DNA of 64,000 nt from Terriglobus roseus DSM 18391 (GCF_000265425.1 NC_018014.1:4898001-4962000); one strand, 5' to 3'; positions 1-8,874 are shown, counted from the stretch's first letter. The notes: a model not told the origin generated them from the sequence alone. Numbers and translations are program-made.

Positions 1-1
1 C

Positions 2-958
2 ATCGACCTTGAGGTCGACGAGGACGCCGGCCTGCCCGGGCTGACCAGCATTCGCGGTGATCTCCGGAACCGCGTGCGCATGGAGCAGGTCTTTGCGGAA
101 CATCGCTTTGACGCCATCTTCCACGCTGCGGCCCAGCTTGCACATGGCATGCACCTGGATGAAGAGCTGCTGTGGACGAGCAACGTGGATGCTACGGTGC
201 TCTTAGCCGAACTGGCAAAGCAGCATGGTGTGAAGCCGTTTGTCTTCGTCTCGACGAACTGTCTGTGGGCTTCGAATCTGGGCCATCCAGTGCATGAGGA
301 GCGCGATCTACCCGCGCCGATTGAGATCTATGGCCGCAGCAAGCTGGAGGCAGAGGTGCGCCTGCGGGGCTTCTTCGACGACTTGAACGTCGTCATGCTG
401 CGCTGTCCCACCATCATGGACGAGGGCCGGCTGGGTCTGCTCGCCATCCTCTACGAGTTCATGGATGACAACAAGACGGTCTGGGTCGTGGGCGATGGCG
501 GCAACCAGTACCAGTTCATCTATGCGGACGACCTCGCGACCGCCTGCATCCTGGGCGCACAGTATGGCCGCAGCGGCCTCTTTCACGTGGGCAGCGACGA
601 TGTGAAGAGCATGCGCGCCGTGTACGAAAGCGTGATTGCCGCAGGCGGCAGCAAGAGCAAAGTCCGGTCGCTCCCTAAAGGGCCGACGATCGCCGCGATG
701 ATGGCCGCGCACAAGCTAAGGATCTCTCCCCTGGGTCCATACCACTACAAGATGATTGCGGAGAGCTTCGTCTTCGACACCACCTCGATCAAGCGCGAAC
801 TGGGCTGGCAGCCGACCCTGACGAATGAACAGATGCTGCTGCGGGCGTACGCACACTATCGCGACCACCGCGCGGAGATCCACGGCCGCACAGAGGTCAG
901 CGCACACAGGAAGCCGGCCGGGATGGGTGTGATTCGGCTGCTGAAGTGGCTTAGTTAG
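2..958 (+). CDS. NAD-dependent epimerase/dehydratase, 3' part
   Basis: The reading frame is open to the left edge, so the N-terminus with the glycine-rich NAD-binding loop lies outside the window. What remains is an extended short-chain dehydrogenase of the nucleotide-sugar epimerase type: a GDLR segment near the edge, an HAAAQ segment after the third strand, VSTN, and the catalytic pair in YGRSK. The C-terminal part has the usual substrate-domain features (FIYADDLATAC, FHVGSDD, LGWQPT). These enzymes isomerise or dehydrate sugar nucleotides, or act on similar cyclic substrates, in the cytoplasm. The exact substrate cannot be read from the sequence. A GTG at 74 could be called as a start, but the upstream codons continue the fold, so it is not the true start. 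Confidence 0.86.
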   Translation: MDLEVDEDAGLPGLTSIRGDLRNRVRMEQVFAEHRFDAIFHAAAQLAHGMHLDEELLWTSNVDATVLLAELAKQHGVKPFVFVSTNCLWASNLGHPVHEERDLPAPIEIYGRSKLEAEVRLRGFFDDLNVVMLRCPTIMDEGRLGLLAILYEFMDDNKTVWVVGDGGNQYQFIYADDLATACILGAQYGRSGLFHVGSDDVKSMRAVYESVIAAGGSKSKVRSLPKGPTIAAMMAAHKLRISPLGPYHYKMIAESFVFDTTSIKRELGWQPTLTNEQMLLRAYAHYRDHRAEIHGRTEVSAHRKPAGMGVIRLLKWLS

Positions 959-970
959 CCCTTACAGGTG

Positions 971-1255
971 TCATACGCGGCCGGGCCAGTCCTGAGCACC
1001 ATGCATGACGCGCAGGATCAAAACGCAGTCGGGAAGCACCTCGTAAATCAGAACGTATTGCGTTCCAGTAGCCGCAAACTGGCGCGCTTCTTCGAGACCC
1101 GCGGGCTTGCCAAGCCGCGGATGAATCGCGAGCCTGTAAATCGCAGCAAAGATTCGATCTTCTACGCTGTCCGCAGACCGTTCGCTGGACTGTGCGATGG
1201 AGTGCCAAATTCGATCGAGATCACGTTCCGCTGCGATCGAAAGGCGTACGTTCAA
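971..1255 (-). CDS. RelE/ParE-superfamily toxin
   Basis: A 94-residue basic protein with the ParE pattern: an N-terminal strand (VRLSIAAERDL), a helical hairpin with DRIWHSIAQ, an HPRLGKP turn, a conserved arginine-bearing strand (EEARQF), a YVLIYEV strand and the C-terminal ILRVMHG. ParE toxins poison DNA gyrase and RelE relatives cleave mRNA; which applies here is unknown. The gene overlaps the 3' end of the upstream small gene by 4 bases (stop TGA inside TTGA), the arrangement of a translationally coupled toxin-antitoxin operon. The start is a TTG, so expression is probably low. It converges on the epimerase gene with a 12-base gap. Confidence 0.72.
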   Translation of the reverse strand: MNVRLSIAAERDLDRIWHSIAQSSERSADSVEDRIFAAIYRLAIHPRLGKPAGLEEARQFAATGTQYVLIYEVLPDCVLILRVMHGAQDWPGRV

Positions 1256-1449
1256 CTAGCCTTCTCCAATCGAGCCCGTTCACGCCGCTGTTGGAGGCGT
1301 AGGCGTACTTCTTCGGGCGTTGACCAAACAGCGCCTGGCACGTGCGCTTCCTTCAAGCCTGCTTCTACCTCGCGACGAAACCACTCGTCATAGGCATCCG
1401 ATGCCGTTGAAGCAGTCGCACCACCGTCGATGATTTCGTCGTCGCTCAT
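1252..1449 (-). CDS. ParD/RelB-like antitoxin
   Basis: A 65-residue acidic-to-basic protein beginning MSDDEIIDGG. The middle carries DEWFRREVEAGLKEA, a stretch typical of ParD-type antitoxins, whose C-terminal helices wrap the toxin, and the end is a charged helix (LRLQQRRERARLEK). The frame is open for another 26 codons upstream, but the ATG at 1449 is the first that gives a family-like N-terminus. It precedes the toxin gene and overlaps it by 4 bases. Antitoxin-first order is typical for this class, and the antitoxin usually represses the pair's own promoter. No clear operator was found. Family membership is inferred from context and size as much as from sequence. Confidence 0.66.
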   Translation of the reverse strand: MSDDEIIDGGATASTASDAYDEWFRREVEAGLKEAHVPGAVWSTPEEVRLRLQQRRERARLEKAS

Positions 1450-1586
1450 GGAAAAAGCATACCCTCGGCGTCCGAAGCGCGCCAAGCGCGAAATCCGCGC
1501 CCCTGTCGTGACGCATCCGACCCGCACGCGATACCCTATAAAGTGCAGCGCCGCGGCAGCCGCGGCCCCAGAAGGAAGCCCCTACA

Positions 1587-2906
1587 TTGGCGATCTCCAC
1601 CACTACTTCCACTACGTCTTTATACGGCCGCAAGAGCACTGACTACCGTGCCATGAGCATTGCCACCACCTTGTTCTTCATGTGGGGCTTTCTCACGTGC
1701 ATGAACGACATCCTGATCCCGCACCTGAAGAGCATCTTTGAGCTCAGCATTGCGGAAGCTGCCCTGATCCAGACGGCCTTCTTCGGTTCGTACTTTCTGT
1801 TCGCCATTCCCGCCGGCAAGCTGGTCGAATACCGCGGTTATAAGCAGACGATGGTGATCGGCCTGATCGTTGCCGCTGCCGGCGCCGTGCTCTTCATTCC
1901 GGCTGCGCACCTGGCCTCGTACCCGCTCTTCCTCGCAGCGCAGGTTGTTCTCGCTGCCGGCATCACTGGCCTCCAGGTCTCCGCGAACCCGTTCGTTGCC
2001 AGCGTAGGACCGACGGCGACTGCATCCAGCCGCCTGAACCTGTCGCAGGCATTCAACTCGCTCGGCACAACCATCGCACCGTGGATCGGCCGCGTCACCA
2101 TCCTGGCCGGCGTCACGGCCATGAGTACGCTCGAGGTCAGCCGTCTCTCCGACGTGCAGCGCGTCGCATACCGCGCGCAGGAAGCCTCCACCGTGACGAT
2201 GCCGTACCTCGTCATCACCGGCATCCTGCTGGTGCTGGCTGCGTTGCTGGCCTCCGTTCGGCTCGATAATAAAGAGCACATGACCGTTGACTACCGGCCC
2301 ATCGCCGGCTTCGGCGCAAGTGTCTGGAACCAGCCGTGGCTGCTCGCCGGCGCGGTCGGCATCTTTGTCTACGTGGGCGCCGAGGTCTCCATCGGCAGCT
2401 TCCTCATCGGCTACTTCGGTCAGCCCGGCACGGGCAGCATGACCGCCGTTCAGGCCGCCGGCCTGGTGCCCTACTACTGGGGCGGAGCGATGATCGGCCG
2501 CTTCATCGGCTCGGCTGTGCTGCAACGCGTCCGCACCGGCACACTGCTGGGCCTTGCCGGAGCAGTCGCCTGCGCTCTGGTTTTGACCAGCGTCTTCACG
2601 CACGGCAACGTGGCCGTTTACACCATCCTCGGTGTCGGCTTCTTCAACTCCATCATGTTCCCCTGCATCTTCGCGCTGGGCCTCACGGACCTGGGCGAAC
2701 TCACCAGCAAGGGATCGAGCCTCCTGGTGCAGGCCATCGTCGGCGGCGCCCTCATCCCGTACCTGTACGGCAAGGTCGCCGATCACGTCGGCTACCAGCA
2801 AGCCTTCATCATCCCCGCCGTCTGCTACGTCTACATCGCCATCTATGGCTTTGCGGCCAACAATCGCAAACCGATGTACCCGTCACTGCCCAAAGAGATG
2901 ATCTAA
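1587..2906 (+). CDS. FHS-family sugar:H+ symporter (GluP/FucP-like MFS)
   Basis: A 439-residue integral membrane protein with about 12 hydrophobic segments. The first helix carries FFMWGFLTCMNDILIPHLK, the signature of the fucose-hexose-H+ symporter branch of the major facilitator superfamily, followed by the AGKLVEYRGYK loop. FHS members import fucose, glucose, galactose or related hexoses with protons across the inner membrane. The substrate is not decided by sequence alone; the N-terminal motif is closer to GluP (glucose/galactose) than to FucP. The start is a TTG at 1587 preceded by a good ribosome site (GAAGGAAG, 1571-1578). The gene stands alone: the antitoxin is divergent upstream, and a hairpin terminator follows 26 bases after the stop. 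Confidence 0.88.
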   Translation: MAISTTTSTTSLYGRKSTDYRAMSIATTLFFMWGFLTCMNDILIPHLKSIFELSIAEAALIQTAFFGSYFLFAIPAGKLVEYRGYKQTMVIGLIVAAAGAVLFIPAAHLASYPLFLAAQVVLAAGITGLQVSANPFVASVGPTATASSRLNLSQAFNSLGTTIAPWIGRVTILAGVTAMSTLEVSRLSDVQRVAYRAQEASTVTMPYLVITGILLVLAALLASVRLDNKEHMTVDYRPIAGFGASVWNQPWLLAGAVGIFVYVGAEVSIGSFLIGYFGQPGTGSMTAVQAAGLVPYYWGGAMIGRFIGSAVLQRVRTGTLLGLAGAVACALVLTSVFTHGNVAVYTILGVGFFNSIMFPCIFALGLTDLGELTSKGSSLLVQAIVGGALIPYLYGKVADHVGYQQAFIIPAVCYVYIAIYGFAANNRKPMYPSLPKEMI

Positions 2907-2931
2907 CCGCCCAACGCAACACAATTCTGAA

Positions 2932-2958
2932 CCCCACGTCTCGCTCCGGGACGTGGGG
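2932..2958 (+). terminator. Hairpin terminator, member of a repeated CCCACGTC family
   Basis: A 9-bp perfect stem (CCCCACGTC, 2932-2940; GACGTGGGG, 2950-2958) with a 9-base loop, followed by CTTGTCTTT. It sits 26 bases after the sugar transporter. A near-identical stem occurs at 43829-43854 behind another gene, which suggests a dispersed element rather than an independently evolved terminator. Confidence 0.55.
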
Positions 2959-3014
2959 CTTGTCTTTGCGCACGACACGCGGCAGCAACACATCCGCCAC
3001 GCAACTGTGATTGA

Positions 3015-4343
3015 ATGACCCGCATGAACAAGATCGCAACCGCCGTGGCCGCACTTTGTCTGGCAGCCACCACACTCGCCGCGCAGACATCCCAGCGCAA
3101 GCCCATGGTCGTCGTCATCAGCCTGGATGCCTTTGGCGCATCGCTGCTGCAGGACCCGCTGCTGCCCGTGCCCGCGCTCCACGCCCTCATGCAATCCGGC
3201 GCCTACGCCAAATCGATGCAGCCCGTGAATCCGACGGTCACCTGGCCCAACCACACCGCCATGGTCACAGGCGTTACGCCCGCAAAGCACGGCCTCATCG
3301 CGAACGGCCAGATCACCGGCCAGCGCACCGGCGGCCCCATCTCGGTCGAATTCCACGCGCCCAAGTCCCAACTCGTCCGCGTTCCCACCGTCTACGAGGC
3401 CGCACACGCCGCCGGCCTCACCACCGCCGAAATGGACTGGGTAGCAATCGAGCACGCCGGTATCGACTACAGCTTCTTCGAACAGCCAGAACCGGACAGC
3501 AAACTCATCAAGGAGATGCTCGCCGACGGCAGCCTCTCCCAGGCCGAGCTCGACAACTTCCGCAAAGCTTCGCAGCCCTCGCGCGACCGCCTCTACACGC
3601 GCGGTGCGACGTATGCCATCAAGCACCATCACCCCAACCTGACGCTGCTGCACCTGCTCGCGCTCGACTCTGCCGAGCACACCTACGGCTACGGCACCAA
3701 CGCCGGCGTCGTCACCGCAGCCTTCCTCGACGACCGCGTCGCAGAAGTCGTGCAGGCCGTGAAGGACGCGGGCGATCTCGACCGCACCACCTTCCTCATC
3801 GTCAGCGACCACGGCCAGAGCAGCGTGCACCACACCGCCGATCCCAACGCGATTCTGCGCGACGCCGGCATCACGCCCGCCGAAGCCACCGCCCTGCCCG
3901 AAGGCGGCGCAGCCTACATCTACGAGACGCACGCAACACCGGCGCTCACCGCAAAGATCCGCGCAGCCTTCGCCGCATCCCCTGCAACCGACAGCCTCCC
4001 CACCGACGCCGAGATCCGCGCCCAGGGCTGGCCGACACCCCACGACGCAGGCAAGCCCAACCCCACCGCCTTCGACGTACTGGTCTATGCCAAGGAAGAC
4101 TGGAAGTTCGGCGGAATCAAGCCGGGCGCACCCACGGTCGAGAGCCAGACCGGCGCCCACGGCTACCCCAACACCCGCCCGCTGATGCAGGAGATCTTCA
4201 TCGCAGAAGGCGCTGCCATAAAGCCGCACGCAGGCGAGCAGCCCGCCTTCCCAAACCTGGACGTGGCCGCCACCATCGCAAAGATCCTCGGCCTGCCGCA
4301 GACCGGCATGGACGGCAAGCCGCTCACCGCCATCCTGAAATAG
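3015..4343 (+). CDS. Exported type I phosphodiesterase / nucleotide pyrophosphatase
   Basis: A 442-residue protein of the alkaline phosphatase superfamily, NPP branch. A signal peptide covers roughly residues 1-22 (MNKIATAVAALCLAATTLAAQ region). The two-metal site is complete: aspartate in ISLDAFG, the threonine nucleophile in PTVTWPNHTAM, aspartate and histidine in LLALDSAEHTYGYGT, the VSDHGQSS pair, and a C-terminal histidine in GAHGYPNTRP. Such enzymes hydrolyse phosphodiester or pyrophosphate bonds of nucleotides or lysophospholipids in the periplasm. The exact substrate is unknown. The start is ATG 3015, with a second ATG at 3024 also possible. It converges on the next gene with only 3 bases between stop codons. 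Confidence 0.87.
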   Translation: MTRMNKIATAVAALCLAATTLAAQTSQRKPMVVVISLDAFGASLLQDPLLPVPALHALMQSGAYAKSMQPVNPTVTWPNHTAMVTGVTPAKHGLIANGQITGQRTGGPISVEFHAPKSQLVRVPTVYEAAHAAGLTTAEMDWVAIEHAGIDYSFFEQPEPDSKLIKEMLADGSLSQAELDNFRKASQPSRDRLYTRGATYAIKHHHPNLTLLHLLALDSAEHTYGYGTNAGVVTAAFLDDRVAEVVQAVKDAGDLDRTTFLIVSDHGQSSVHHTADPNAILRDAGITPAEATALPEGGAAYIYETHATPALTAKIRAAFAASPATDSLPTDAEIRAQGWPTPHDAGKPNPTAFDVLVYAKEDWKFGGIKPGAPTVESQTGAHGYPNTRPLMQEIFIAEGAAIKPHAGEQPAFPNLDVAATIAKILGLPQTGMDGKPLTAILK

Positions 4344-4346
4344 GCG

Positions 4347-5294
4347 CTACTGCCTGGCAAGCGTGCCGGACCAACGTGGTGGTTGCCCCGCCCCAGGGGC
4401 AGGCGCAATCACCGCCGTTGGCTTGCAGTCGGACCCCTCATACCAGATGTTCAGCATGACTTGTCCGGGCTGGAGAGCGAACACCGCGACCAGAGGAGGG
4501 GAAGGTGTCGGATAGAGCAGCACCGCCGTATTTTGAGCGCCGACACGCGTTCTCGCAATTGGCACTACGACCGAACAGGTTGGGAACGTGAGCTTGGCTG
4601 AGCCGGCGATGGAGGACTCGCCTGTCAGCGGGTCCGGATCGCTCTCGCTCAGAGCCATGGAGACACTGGGGATCGCGGTATCAACCGGCCCCGCCGAGAC
4701 CACCTGTTGCAGAGATCCCACGTAGGTACCGGTGAGAGAGCTCGAGTAGTACGCAAAGGCGGGCGAAGTAGCTACCGCGCATGTGCCGGTAGACCCCACA
4801 GCCGTAGTGATTCCCCCCGCAGGTGAATCCACCGCCGGATATGTCGTAGGAATATCCGCGTCGATTGTAAAAACGGTGCCATTCACGGTCGAAGAGCTTA
4901 GCGATAAATGCCTCGCGCTGTTCAATGTACCCTGCACCGTCACCGTTGTAGGCTGCACGCAGGCGGAAGCGTTAGACCCCGTCATCAGGAAAAACTGCAC
5001 CTGACCGACTCCCGTAACCGCAGTCCCGTTGGTGGACAGCACCCCGCTAAACACCACAGATGCAAACGGTACTGTCTGGCTGGTGGTTGAGAAAGACCAC
5101 CGGCCATCAATCGGCGCAGCCGAGGGTGTGACCGGCGGCGCGGCCACAGGAAGGCTGCCGCCGCCGCATGCCGATAGCAGCACGAGCACCACAGAGCCTA
5201 AGCAGCTAGTTAGAATCTTCCGAAGTCTGTACTTGGGCGAGAGGGTGTTGCAGCGTCCGACTGGACGGCCCCGAAAGATTCTTTTGCCAGCCAT
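4347..5294 (-). CDS. Lipoprotein of unknown function
   Basis: A 315-residue protein with a lipobox LLSACGGG after a hydrophobic stretch, so it is predicted to be lipid-anchored. The mature part is rich in serine, threonine and valine, with strand-like segments and no motif I recognise. Residues GRWSFSTTSQ just after the anchor and the repeated SGVLSTNG / SSSLTGTYVG phrases suggest a beta-sandwich that binds or displays something at the envelope. The only usable start in frame is the ATG at 5294, which gives a basic N-region about 20 residues longer than usual before the hydrophobic core. An unusual start codon nearer the core cannot be excluded. It is alone on its strand, between the clpB terminator and the convergent phosphodiesterase. 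Confidence 0.66.
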   Translation of the reverse strand: MAGKRIFRGRPVGRCNTLSPKYRLRKILTSCLGSVVLVLLSACGGGSLPVAAPPVTPSAAPIDGRWSFSTTSQTVPFASVVFSGVLSTNGTAVTGVGQVQFFLMTGSNASACVQPTTVTVQGTLNSARHLSLSSSTVNGTVFTIDADIPTTYPAVDSPAGGITTAVGSTGTCAVATSPAFAYYSSSLTGTYVGSLQQVVSAGPVDTAIPSVSMALSESDPDPLTGESSIAGSAKLTFPTCSVVVPIARTRVGAQNTAVLLYPTPSPPLVAVFALQPGQVMLNIWYEGSDCKPTAVIAPAPGAGQPPRWSGTLARQ

Positions 5295-5338
5295 GGACCA
5301 CGTTCTACCAGCGCCCCCGGGCTATGCCAACGAAAAAG

Positions 5339-5364
5339 GCCCGCCACAATTGCTGGTGGCGGGC
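5339..5364. terminator. Bidirectional terminator downstream of clpB
   Basis: A 9-bp stem (GCCCGCCAC, 5339-5347; GTGGCGGGC, 5356-5364) with an 8-base loop. It is flanked by AAAAA on the left (5333-5337) and TTTT on the right (5365-5368), so it can terminate transcription in both directions. Its main client is clpB, whose stop is 21 bases away. Confidence 0.78.
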
Positions 5365-5385
5365 TTTTGGTTCACTTTAGGAACC

Positions 5386-8025
5386 TCAGACTTCCACAGG
5401 CTCCGGCACAGCCTCATGCACGGTGACGTTGAAGGTCAGGTGTTCGCCCTTCGCATCCACCACCACATGGTCCCCATGCCGCACCTCGCCGCTCAGGATC
5501 TTGATCGCCAGCGGATCCTGCACCATCCGCTGGATCGCCCGCTTCAGCGGCCGCGCACCGTACGCACGGTCGTAACCCGCCTCAAAGATCAGGTGCCGAG
5601 CCTTCGGTGTCAGCTCCAGCTTGATCTTGCGATCCGTCAGCAACGCCTGCAGTTCGCCCAGGCGCAGGTCGACGATGTGCGTCAACTGCTCCTCGCCCAG
5701 CGAATGGAAGACCACCAGGTCATCCACGCGATTCAGGAACTCCGGCCGGAAGTGCTTCTTCAGCTCCTCGAGCACGCGCGTCTTCGCATCCTCGAAGCCA
5801 TCCGGCCCCTCCGCCCACGCCGTCGTCAACGCGCTCGCACCGATGTTCGACGTAAGGATCAGCACCGTGTTCTTGAAATCCACCGTGCGTCCCTTGGCAT
5901 CCGTCAGACGGCCATCGTCCAGCACCTGCAGCAGCACGTTGAAGACATCTGGATGCGCCTTCTCAATCTCGTCGAAGAGAATGACGGCATACGGCCGGCG
6001 ACGCACCGCCTCGGTCAACTGTCCGCCCTCATCGAAACCCACGTACCCCGGAGGCGCGCCGATCAGCCGCGCCACCGCGTGCTTCTCCATGTACTCCGAC
6101 ATGTCGATGCGGACCATCGCCTGCTCATCGTCGAACATAAAGTCCGCAAGCGCGCGCGCCGTCTCCGTCTTACCCACACCCGTCGGGCCCAGGAAGATGA
6201 ACGAGCCGATCGGCCGCTTCGGATCGCTGAGACCCGCACGACTGCGACGGATCGCATTCGCTACCGCGACCAGCGCCTCATCCTGCCCGATGACCCGCTC
6301 GCGCAGACGCGTCTCCATCTGCACCAGCTTCTGCACCTCGCCCTCCAGCATCTTGCTGACCGGGATACCCGTCCAGCGCGAGACGATGTCGGCGATGTCC
6401 TCCTCGTCCACCTCTTCCTTCAGCATGCGGCTCGCCGTGCCATCGTTCACCGCGTCCTGCTCGGCCTCCAGCTTCTGCAGCTCGGCCTCCGCCTTGGGCA
6501 AATCGCCATAACGAATCGCTGCCGCGCGCTCCAGGTTGCCGCGACGCGTCTGGTCCTCGGCCTCGAAGCGCAGGCTCTCCACCTGCTTCTTCAGCTCCGT
6601 AATGTTGCCGATGGCGTCGCGCTCATGCTGCCACTTCGCACGCAGGCCGCTCGCCTTCTCCTGCAGCTCCGCGAGCTCACGCTCCACGGTCTCCAAACGG
6701 TCGACAGAATTCGCATCCGTCTCACGCGTCAACGCGGTCTTCTCAATCTGCAACGAGATGACTCGCCGGTCGATCGCATCGATCTCCTCGGGCACCGAAC
6801 CGATCTGGATGGCAAGCGACGCCGCGGCTTCATCGACCAGGTCGATCGCCTTGTCCGGCAGGAAGCGGTCGCTGATGTACCGGTGCGAAAGCTCCGCCGC
6901 CGCGATGATCGCCGCGTCCTTAATCCGCACGTTGTGGTGCGCCTCGTACTTCTCCTTCAGGCCGCGAAGGATGGCGATGGTGTCCTCCACATTCGGCTCA
7001 CCGACGTACACCTGCTGGAAGCGCCGCTCCAGCGCCGCATCCTTCTCGATGTACTTGCGGAACTCGTTCAGCGTGGTCGCGCCAATCGCACGCAGCTCGC
7101 CGCGCGCCAGCGCGGGCTTCAGCATGTTGCTGGCATCGACCGCACCTTCCGAAGCACCCGCACCGACGAGCGTATGCAGCTCGTCGATGAACAGGATGAT
7201 CTGGCCGTGCGAATCCTCAATATCCTTCAGCATCGCCTTCAGGCGCTCTTCAAACTCGCCGCGGAACTTCGCACCCGCCAGCATGCTCGCAAGATCCAGC
7301 GAGACGACACGCTTGTCCTTCAACGACTCCGGTACATCGCCGCGGACGATCCGGTTGGCAAGGCCTTCGACGATAGCCGTCTTGCCCACGCCGGGTTCGC
7401 CAATGAGAACGGGATTGTTCTTGGTACGGCGGCTAAGCACCTGGATGACGCGGCGAATCTCTTCATCGCGACCGATCACGGGATCCAGGCGGCCCTCACG
7501 CGCCTGCTTCGTCACGTCCTTGCCGTACTTCTCCAGCGCCTGGAACTTGCCCTCAGGGTTCTGGTCGGTCACCCGCTGCGACCCGCGAACCTGCGTCAGC
7601 GCACGCAGGATGGCATCATGCGTAGCGCCCAACGCCGCCAGGGCTGTCTGGGTAGGATCGTTCTTGGTCTGCGCAAGCGCCAGCAACAGGTGCTCGGTCG
7701 AAACGTACTCGTCCTTGAAGTTGCCGGCCTCTTTGAATGCCTGCTCCAGCACACGATTGAGCGCACCGCCGCCATTAGGCTGCTGCTGCTGACCCTGGAT
7801 GCGTGGCAGCTTGCCGACGGCGGCATTCACGCTGGCCAGCAGTTGCTGCGCGGGAACGTCCATCTTCTCCAGCACAGGCAGGACGATGCCCTCGCGGTCC
7901 TCCAGCAGCGCCGCCAGCAGGTGCAACGGCATCACCTCCGGATTGCCGAACTCCGCGGCCATACTCCCGGCGGCGCTCAGCGCCTCCTGCGACTTCACTG
8001 TCAGCTTGTCCCACTTGATCGCCAT
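5386..8025 (-). CDS. clpB: ATP-dependent disaggregase ClpB
   Basis: An 879-residue Hsp100 chaperone that, with DnaK, extracts and refolds aggregated proteins in the cytoplasm. Order of parts: N-terminal Clp repeat domain (about 1-150); first AAA+ module with Walker A GEPGVGKT at 209-216 and [10 protein letters not shown]; coiled-coil middle domain (about 410-540, with the charged [19 protein letters not shown] region); second AAA+ module with Walker A GPTGVGKT at 613-620, the pore loop around GYVGFDEGG, and [10 protein letters not shown]; then the C-terminal oligomerisation region. The length is normal for ClpB. The start [10 protein letters not shown] matches the family. It lies downstream of hsp20 on the same strand, and heat-shock co-regulation is likely. 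A strong terminator follows. Confidence 0.98.
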   Translation of the reverse strand: MAIKWDKLTVKSQEALSAAGSMAAEFGNPEVMPLHLLAALLEDREGIVLPVLEKMDVPAQQLLASVNAAVGKLPRIQGQQQQPNGGGALNRVLEQAFKEAGNFKDEYVSTEHLLLALAQTKNDPTQTALAALGATHDAILRALTQVRGSQRVTDQNPEGKFQALEKYGKDVTKQAREGRLDPVIGRDEEIRRVIQVLSRRTKNNPVLIGEPGVGKTAIVEGLANRIVRGDVPESLKDKRVVSLDLASMLAGAKFRGEFEERLKAMLKDIEDSHGQIILFIDELHTLVGAGASEGAVDASNMLKPALARGELRAIGATTLNEFRKYIEKDAALERRFQQVYVGEPNVEDTIAILRGLKEKYEAHHNVRIKDAAIIAAAELSHRYISDRFLPDKAIDLVDEAAASLAIQIGSVPEEIDAIDRRVISLQIEKTALTRETDANSVDRLETVERELAELQEKASGLRAKWQHERDAIGNITELKKQVESLRFEAEDQTRRGNLERAAAIRYGDLPKAEAELQKLEAEQDAVNDGTASRMLKEEVDEEDIADIVSRWTGIPVSKMLEGEVQKLVQMETRLRERVIGQDEALVAVANAIRRSRAGLSDPKRPIGSFIFLGPTGVGKTETARALADFMFDDEQAMVRIDMSEYMEKHAVARLIGAPPGYVGFDEGGQLTEAVRRRPYAVILFDEIEKAHPDVFNVLLQVLDDGRLTDAKGRTVDFKNTVLILTSNIGASALTTAWAEGPDGFEDAKTRVLEELKKHFRPEFLNRVDDLVVFHSLGEEQLTHIVDLRLGELQALLTDRKIKLELTPKARHLIFEAGYDRAYGARPLKRAIQRMVQDPLAIKILSGEVRHGDHVVVDAKGEHLTFNVTVHEAVPEPVEV

Positions 8026-8078
8026 CGTCAGCCTGTCCTCGTGTTCCGAAAGTGTTCGTGCATCCCGCCGGAAGCAAG

Positions 8079-8106
8079 GGGGTTGCCGTTATCCTTCGGC
8101 AACCCC
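8079..8106 (-). terminator. Intercistronic hairpin between hsp20 and clpB
   Basis: A perfect 10-bp stem (GGGGTTGCCG, 8079-8088; CGGCAACCCC, 8097-8106) with an 8-base loop, in the 126-base gap between hsp20 and clpB. On the minus strand it is followed by CTTGCTTCC rather than a clean U-tract. It is therefore either a leaky terminator that lowers clpB relative to hsp20 or an mRNA-stabilising stem. Confidence 0.5.
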
Positions 8107-8151
8107 GGTCATCGCTCAACCCTGCGGGGGTAGGTATTCCAACCGCCGCTG

Positions 8152-8682
8152 TTATGCGGCTTTCTTCTCGTCAGCAGCAGCCGCGGCCTGTGGCACCTGG
8201 GCCTCCACCTGCTTCGGCTGCGTTGCTGCGCCCACGGCCACCTTGATCTGCTTTGGCTGTGCGGCAGCCTTCTTGGGCAGCTCGATCACCAGTACACCGT
8301 GCTCGGCACGGGCATTCACCTGCTCGGTGTCCACCGACTGCGGCAGTGTGAAGCTGCGCACAAACGACCCGAAGCGACGCTCGATGCGGCGGAAGTTCTC
8401 TTCCTTCGCGTCGGTTGCGAAGCTGCGCTCGCCCTTCACGGTCAGCACATTGTTTTCCACGCGAACATCCACATCCTCCGGACGGATGCCCGGAACTTCG
8501 AAGGTCAGCGCCAGTTTCTGCGCGTCCTCATAGATGTCCACAGCCGGCACGAACGATCCGGCGCTCAGGCTCTCGCCGCCCTCCGTTGTGCCCTGCGGAC
8601 GGTTGAAGTCGTGAAAGATGGAGTTCAGACGGTTCTGCAAAACGGCAACATCAGAAAACGGGGTGAATCGGGTAATGGTCAT
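8152..8682 (-). CDS. Small heat-shock protein, Hsp20/alpha-crystallin family
   Basis: A 176-residue small heat-shock protein, an ATP-independent holdase that keeps unfolded proteins available for the ClpB/DnaK system. The alpha-crystallin domain runs from about residue 45 to 135: VDIYEDAQKLALTFEVPGI, the DVDVRVENNVLTVKGER strand, the RRFGSFVRSFTLP motif and the closing GVLVIELPKK. The tail is rich in alanine, lysine and glutamine. I take ATG 8682 because the codons above it contain the ribosome site (CAGGAGA) and it yields the usual N-terminus MTITRFTPF. Upstream in-frame ATGs would add 7 or 19 non-conserved residues. The promoter region carries a HAIR-like inverted repeat. Confidence 0.94.
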   Translation of the reverse strand: MTITRFTPFSDVAVLQNRLNSIFHDFNRPQGTTEGGESLSAGSFVPAVDIYEDAQKLALTFEVPGIRPEDVDVRVENNVLTVKGERSFATDAKEENFRRIERRFGSFVRSFTLPQSVDTEQVNARAEHGVLVIELPKKAAAQPKQIKVAVGAATQPKQVEAQVPQAAAAADEKKAA

Positions 8683-8785
8683 GACTCGGGTCTCCTGTGA
8701 CATAAGTGTCGAGCCGGATCGCGAAGTCCGCGGTGACACGGCTCACTACATCTGACGCAGAGCATAGCACAACCGATGCATATTA

Positions 8786-8806
8786 TGTGAGTGTCTTTCA
8801 CTCACT
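8786..8806 (-). promoter_or_regulatory. HAIR-like inverted repeat (putative HspR operator)
   Basis: TGTGAGT (8786-8792), 7 bases, then ACTCACT (8800-8806). The inner TGAGT-N7-ACTCA matches the core and spacing of the HAIR element (CTTGAGT-N7-ACTCAAG) bound by the heat-shock repressor HspR. It lies about 104 bases upstream of the hsp20 start codon. No hspR gene is in the window, so the assignment is an inference from the pattern. Confidence 0.42.
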
Positions 8807-8830
8807 TTCGAACGTGAAGAGACGCGAAGA

Positions 8831-8854
8831 AAGGCCCACCAATCGATGGGCCTT
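8831..8854 (-). terminator. Terminator of the small secreted protein gene
   Basis: Stem AAGGCCCA (8831-8838) / TGGGCCTT (8847-8854) with an 8-base loop. On the minus strand it is followed by TCTTCG. It lies 20 bases after the stop of the 8875-9282 gene and separates that gene from the hsp20 promoter. Confidence 0.6.
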
Positions 8855-8874
8855 CCTGGGAAATGAAATGAGCC

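Noticed and set aside
1620-2801. Minus-strand frame of 393 codons opposite the sugar transporter
   Set aside because: Highly charged shadow frame; the plus-strand transporter has clear family signatures.
2883-4229. Minus-strand frame of 448 codons opposite the phosphodiesterase
   Set aside because: Glycine/valine/alanine-rich shadow without motifs; the opposite strand carries a full catalytic site.
3011-4459. Arginine/histidine-rich plus-strand frame of 482 codons
   Set aside because: It lies in another frame of the phosphodiesterase gene and has only the composition expected of a shifted GC-rich gene.
5029-8133. Plus-strand frame of over 1000 codons opposite clpB
   Set aside because: It mirrors the clpB coding strand, has an arginine/leucine-biased composition without motifs, and runs through the clpB terminator. 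ClpB on the minus strand is unambiguous.
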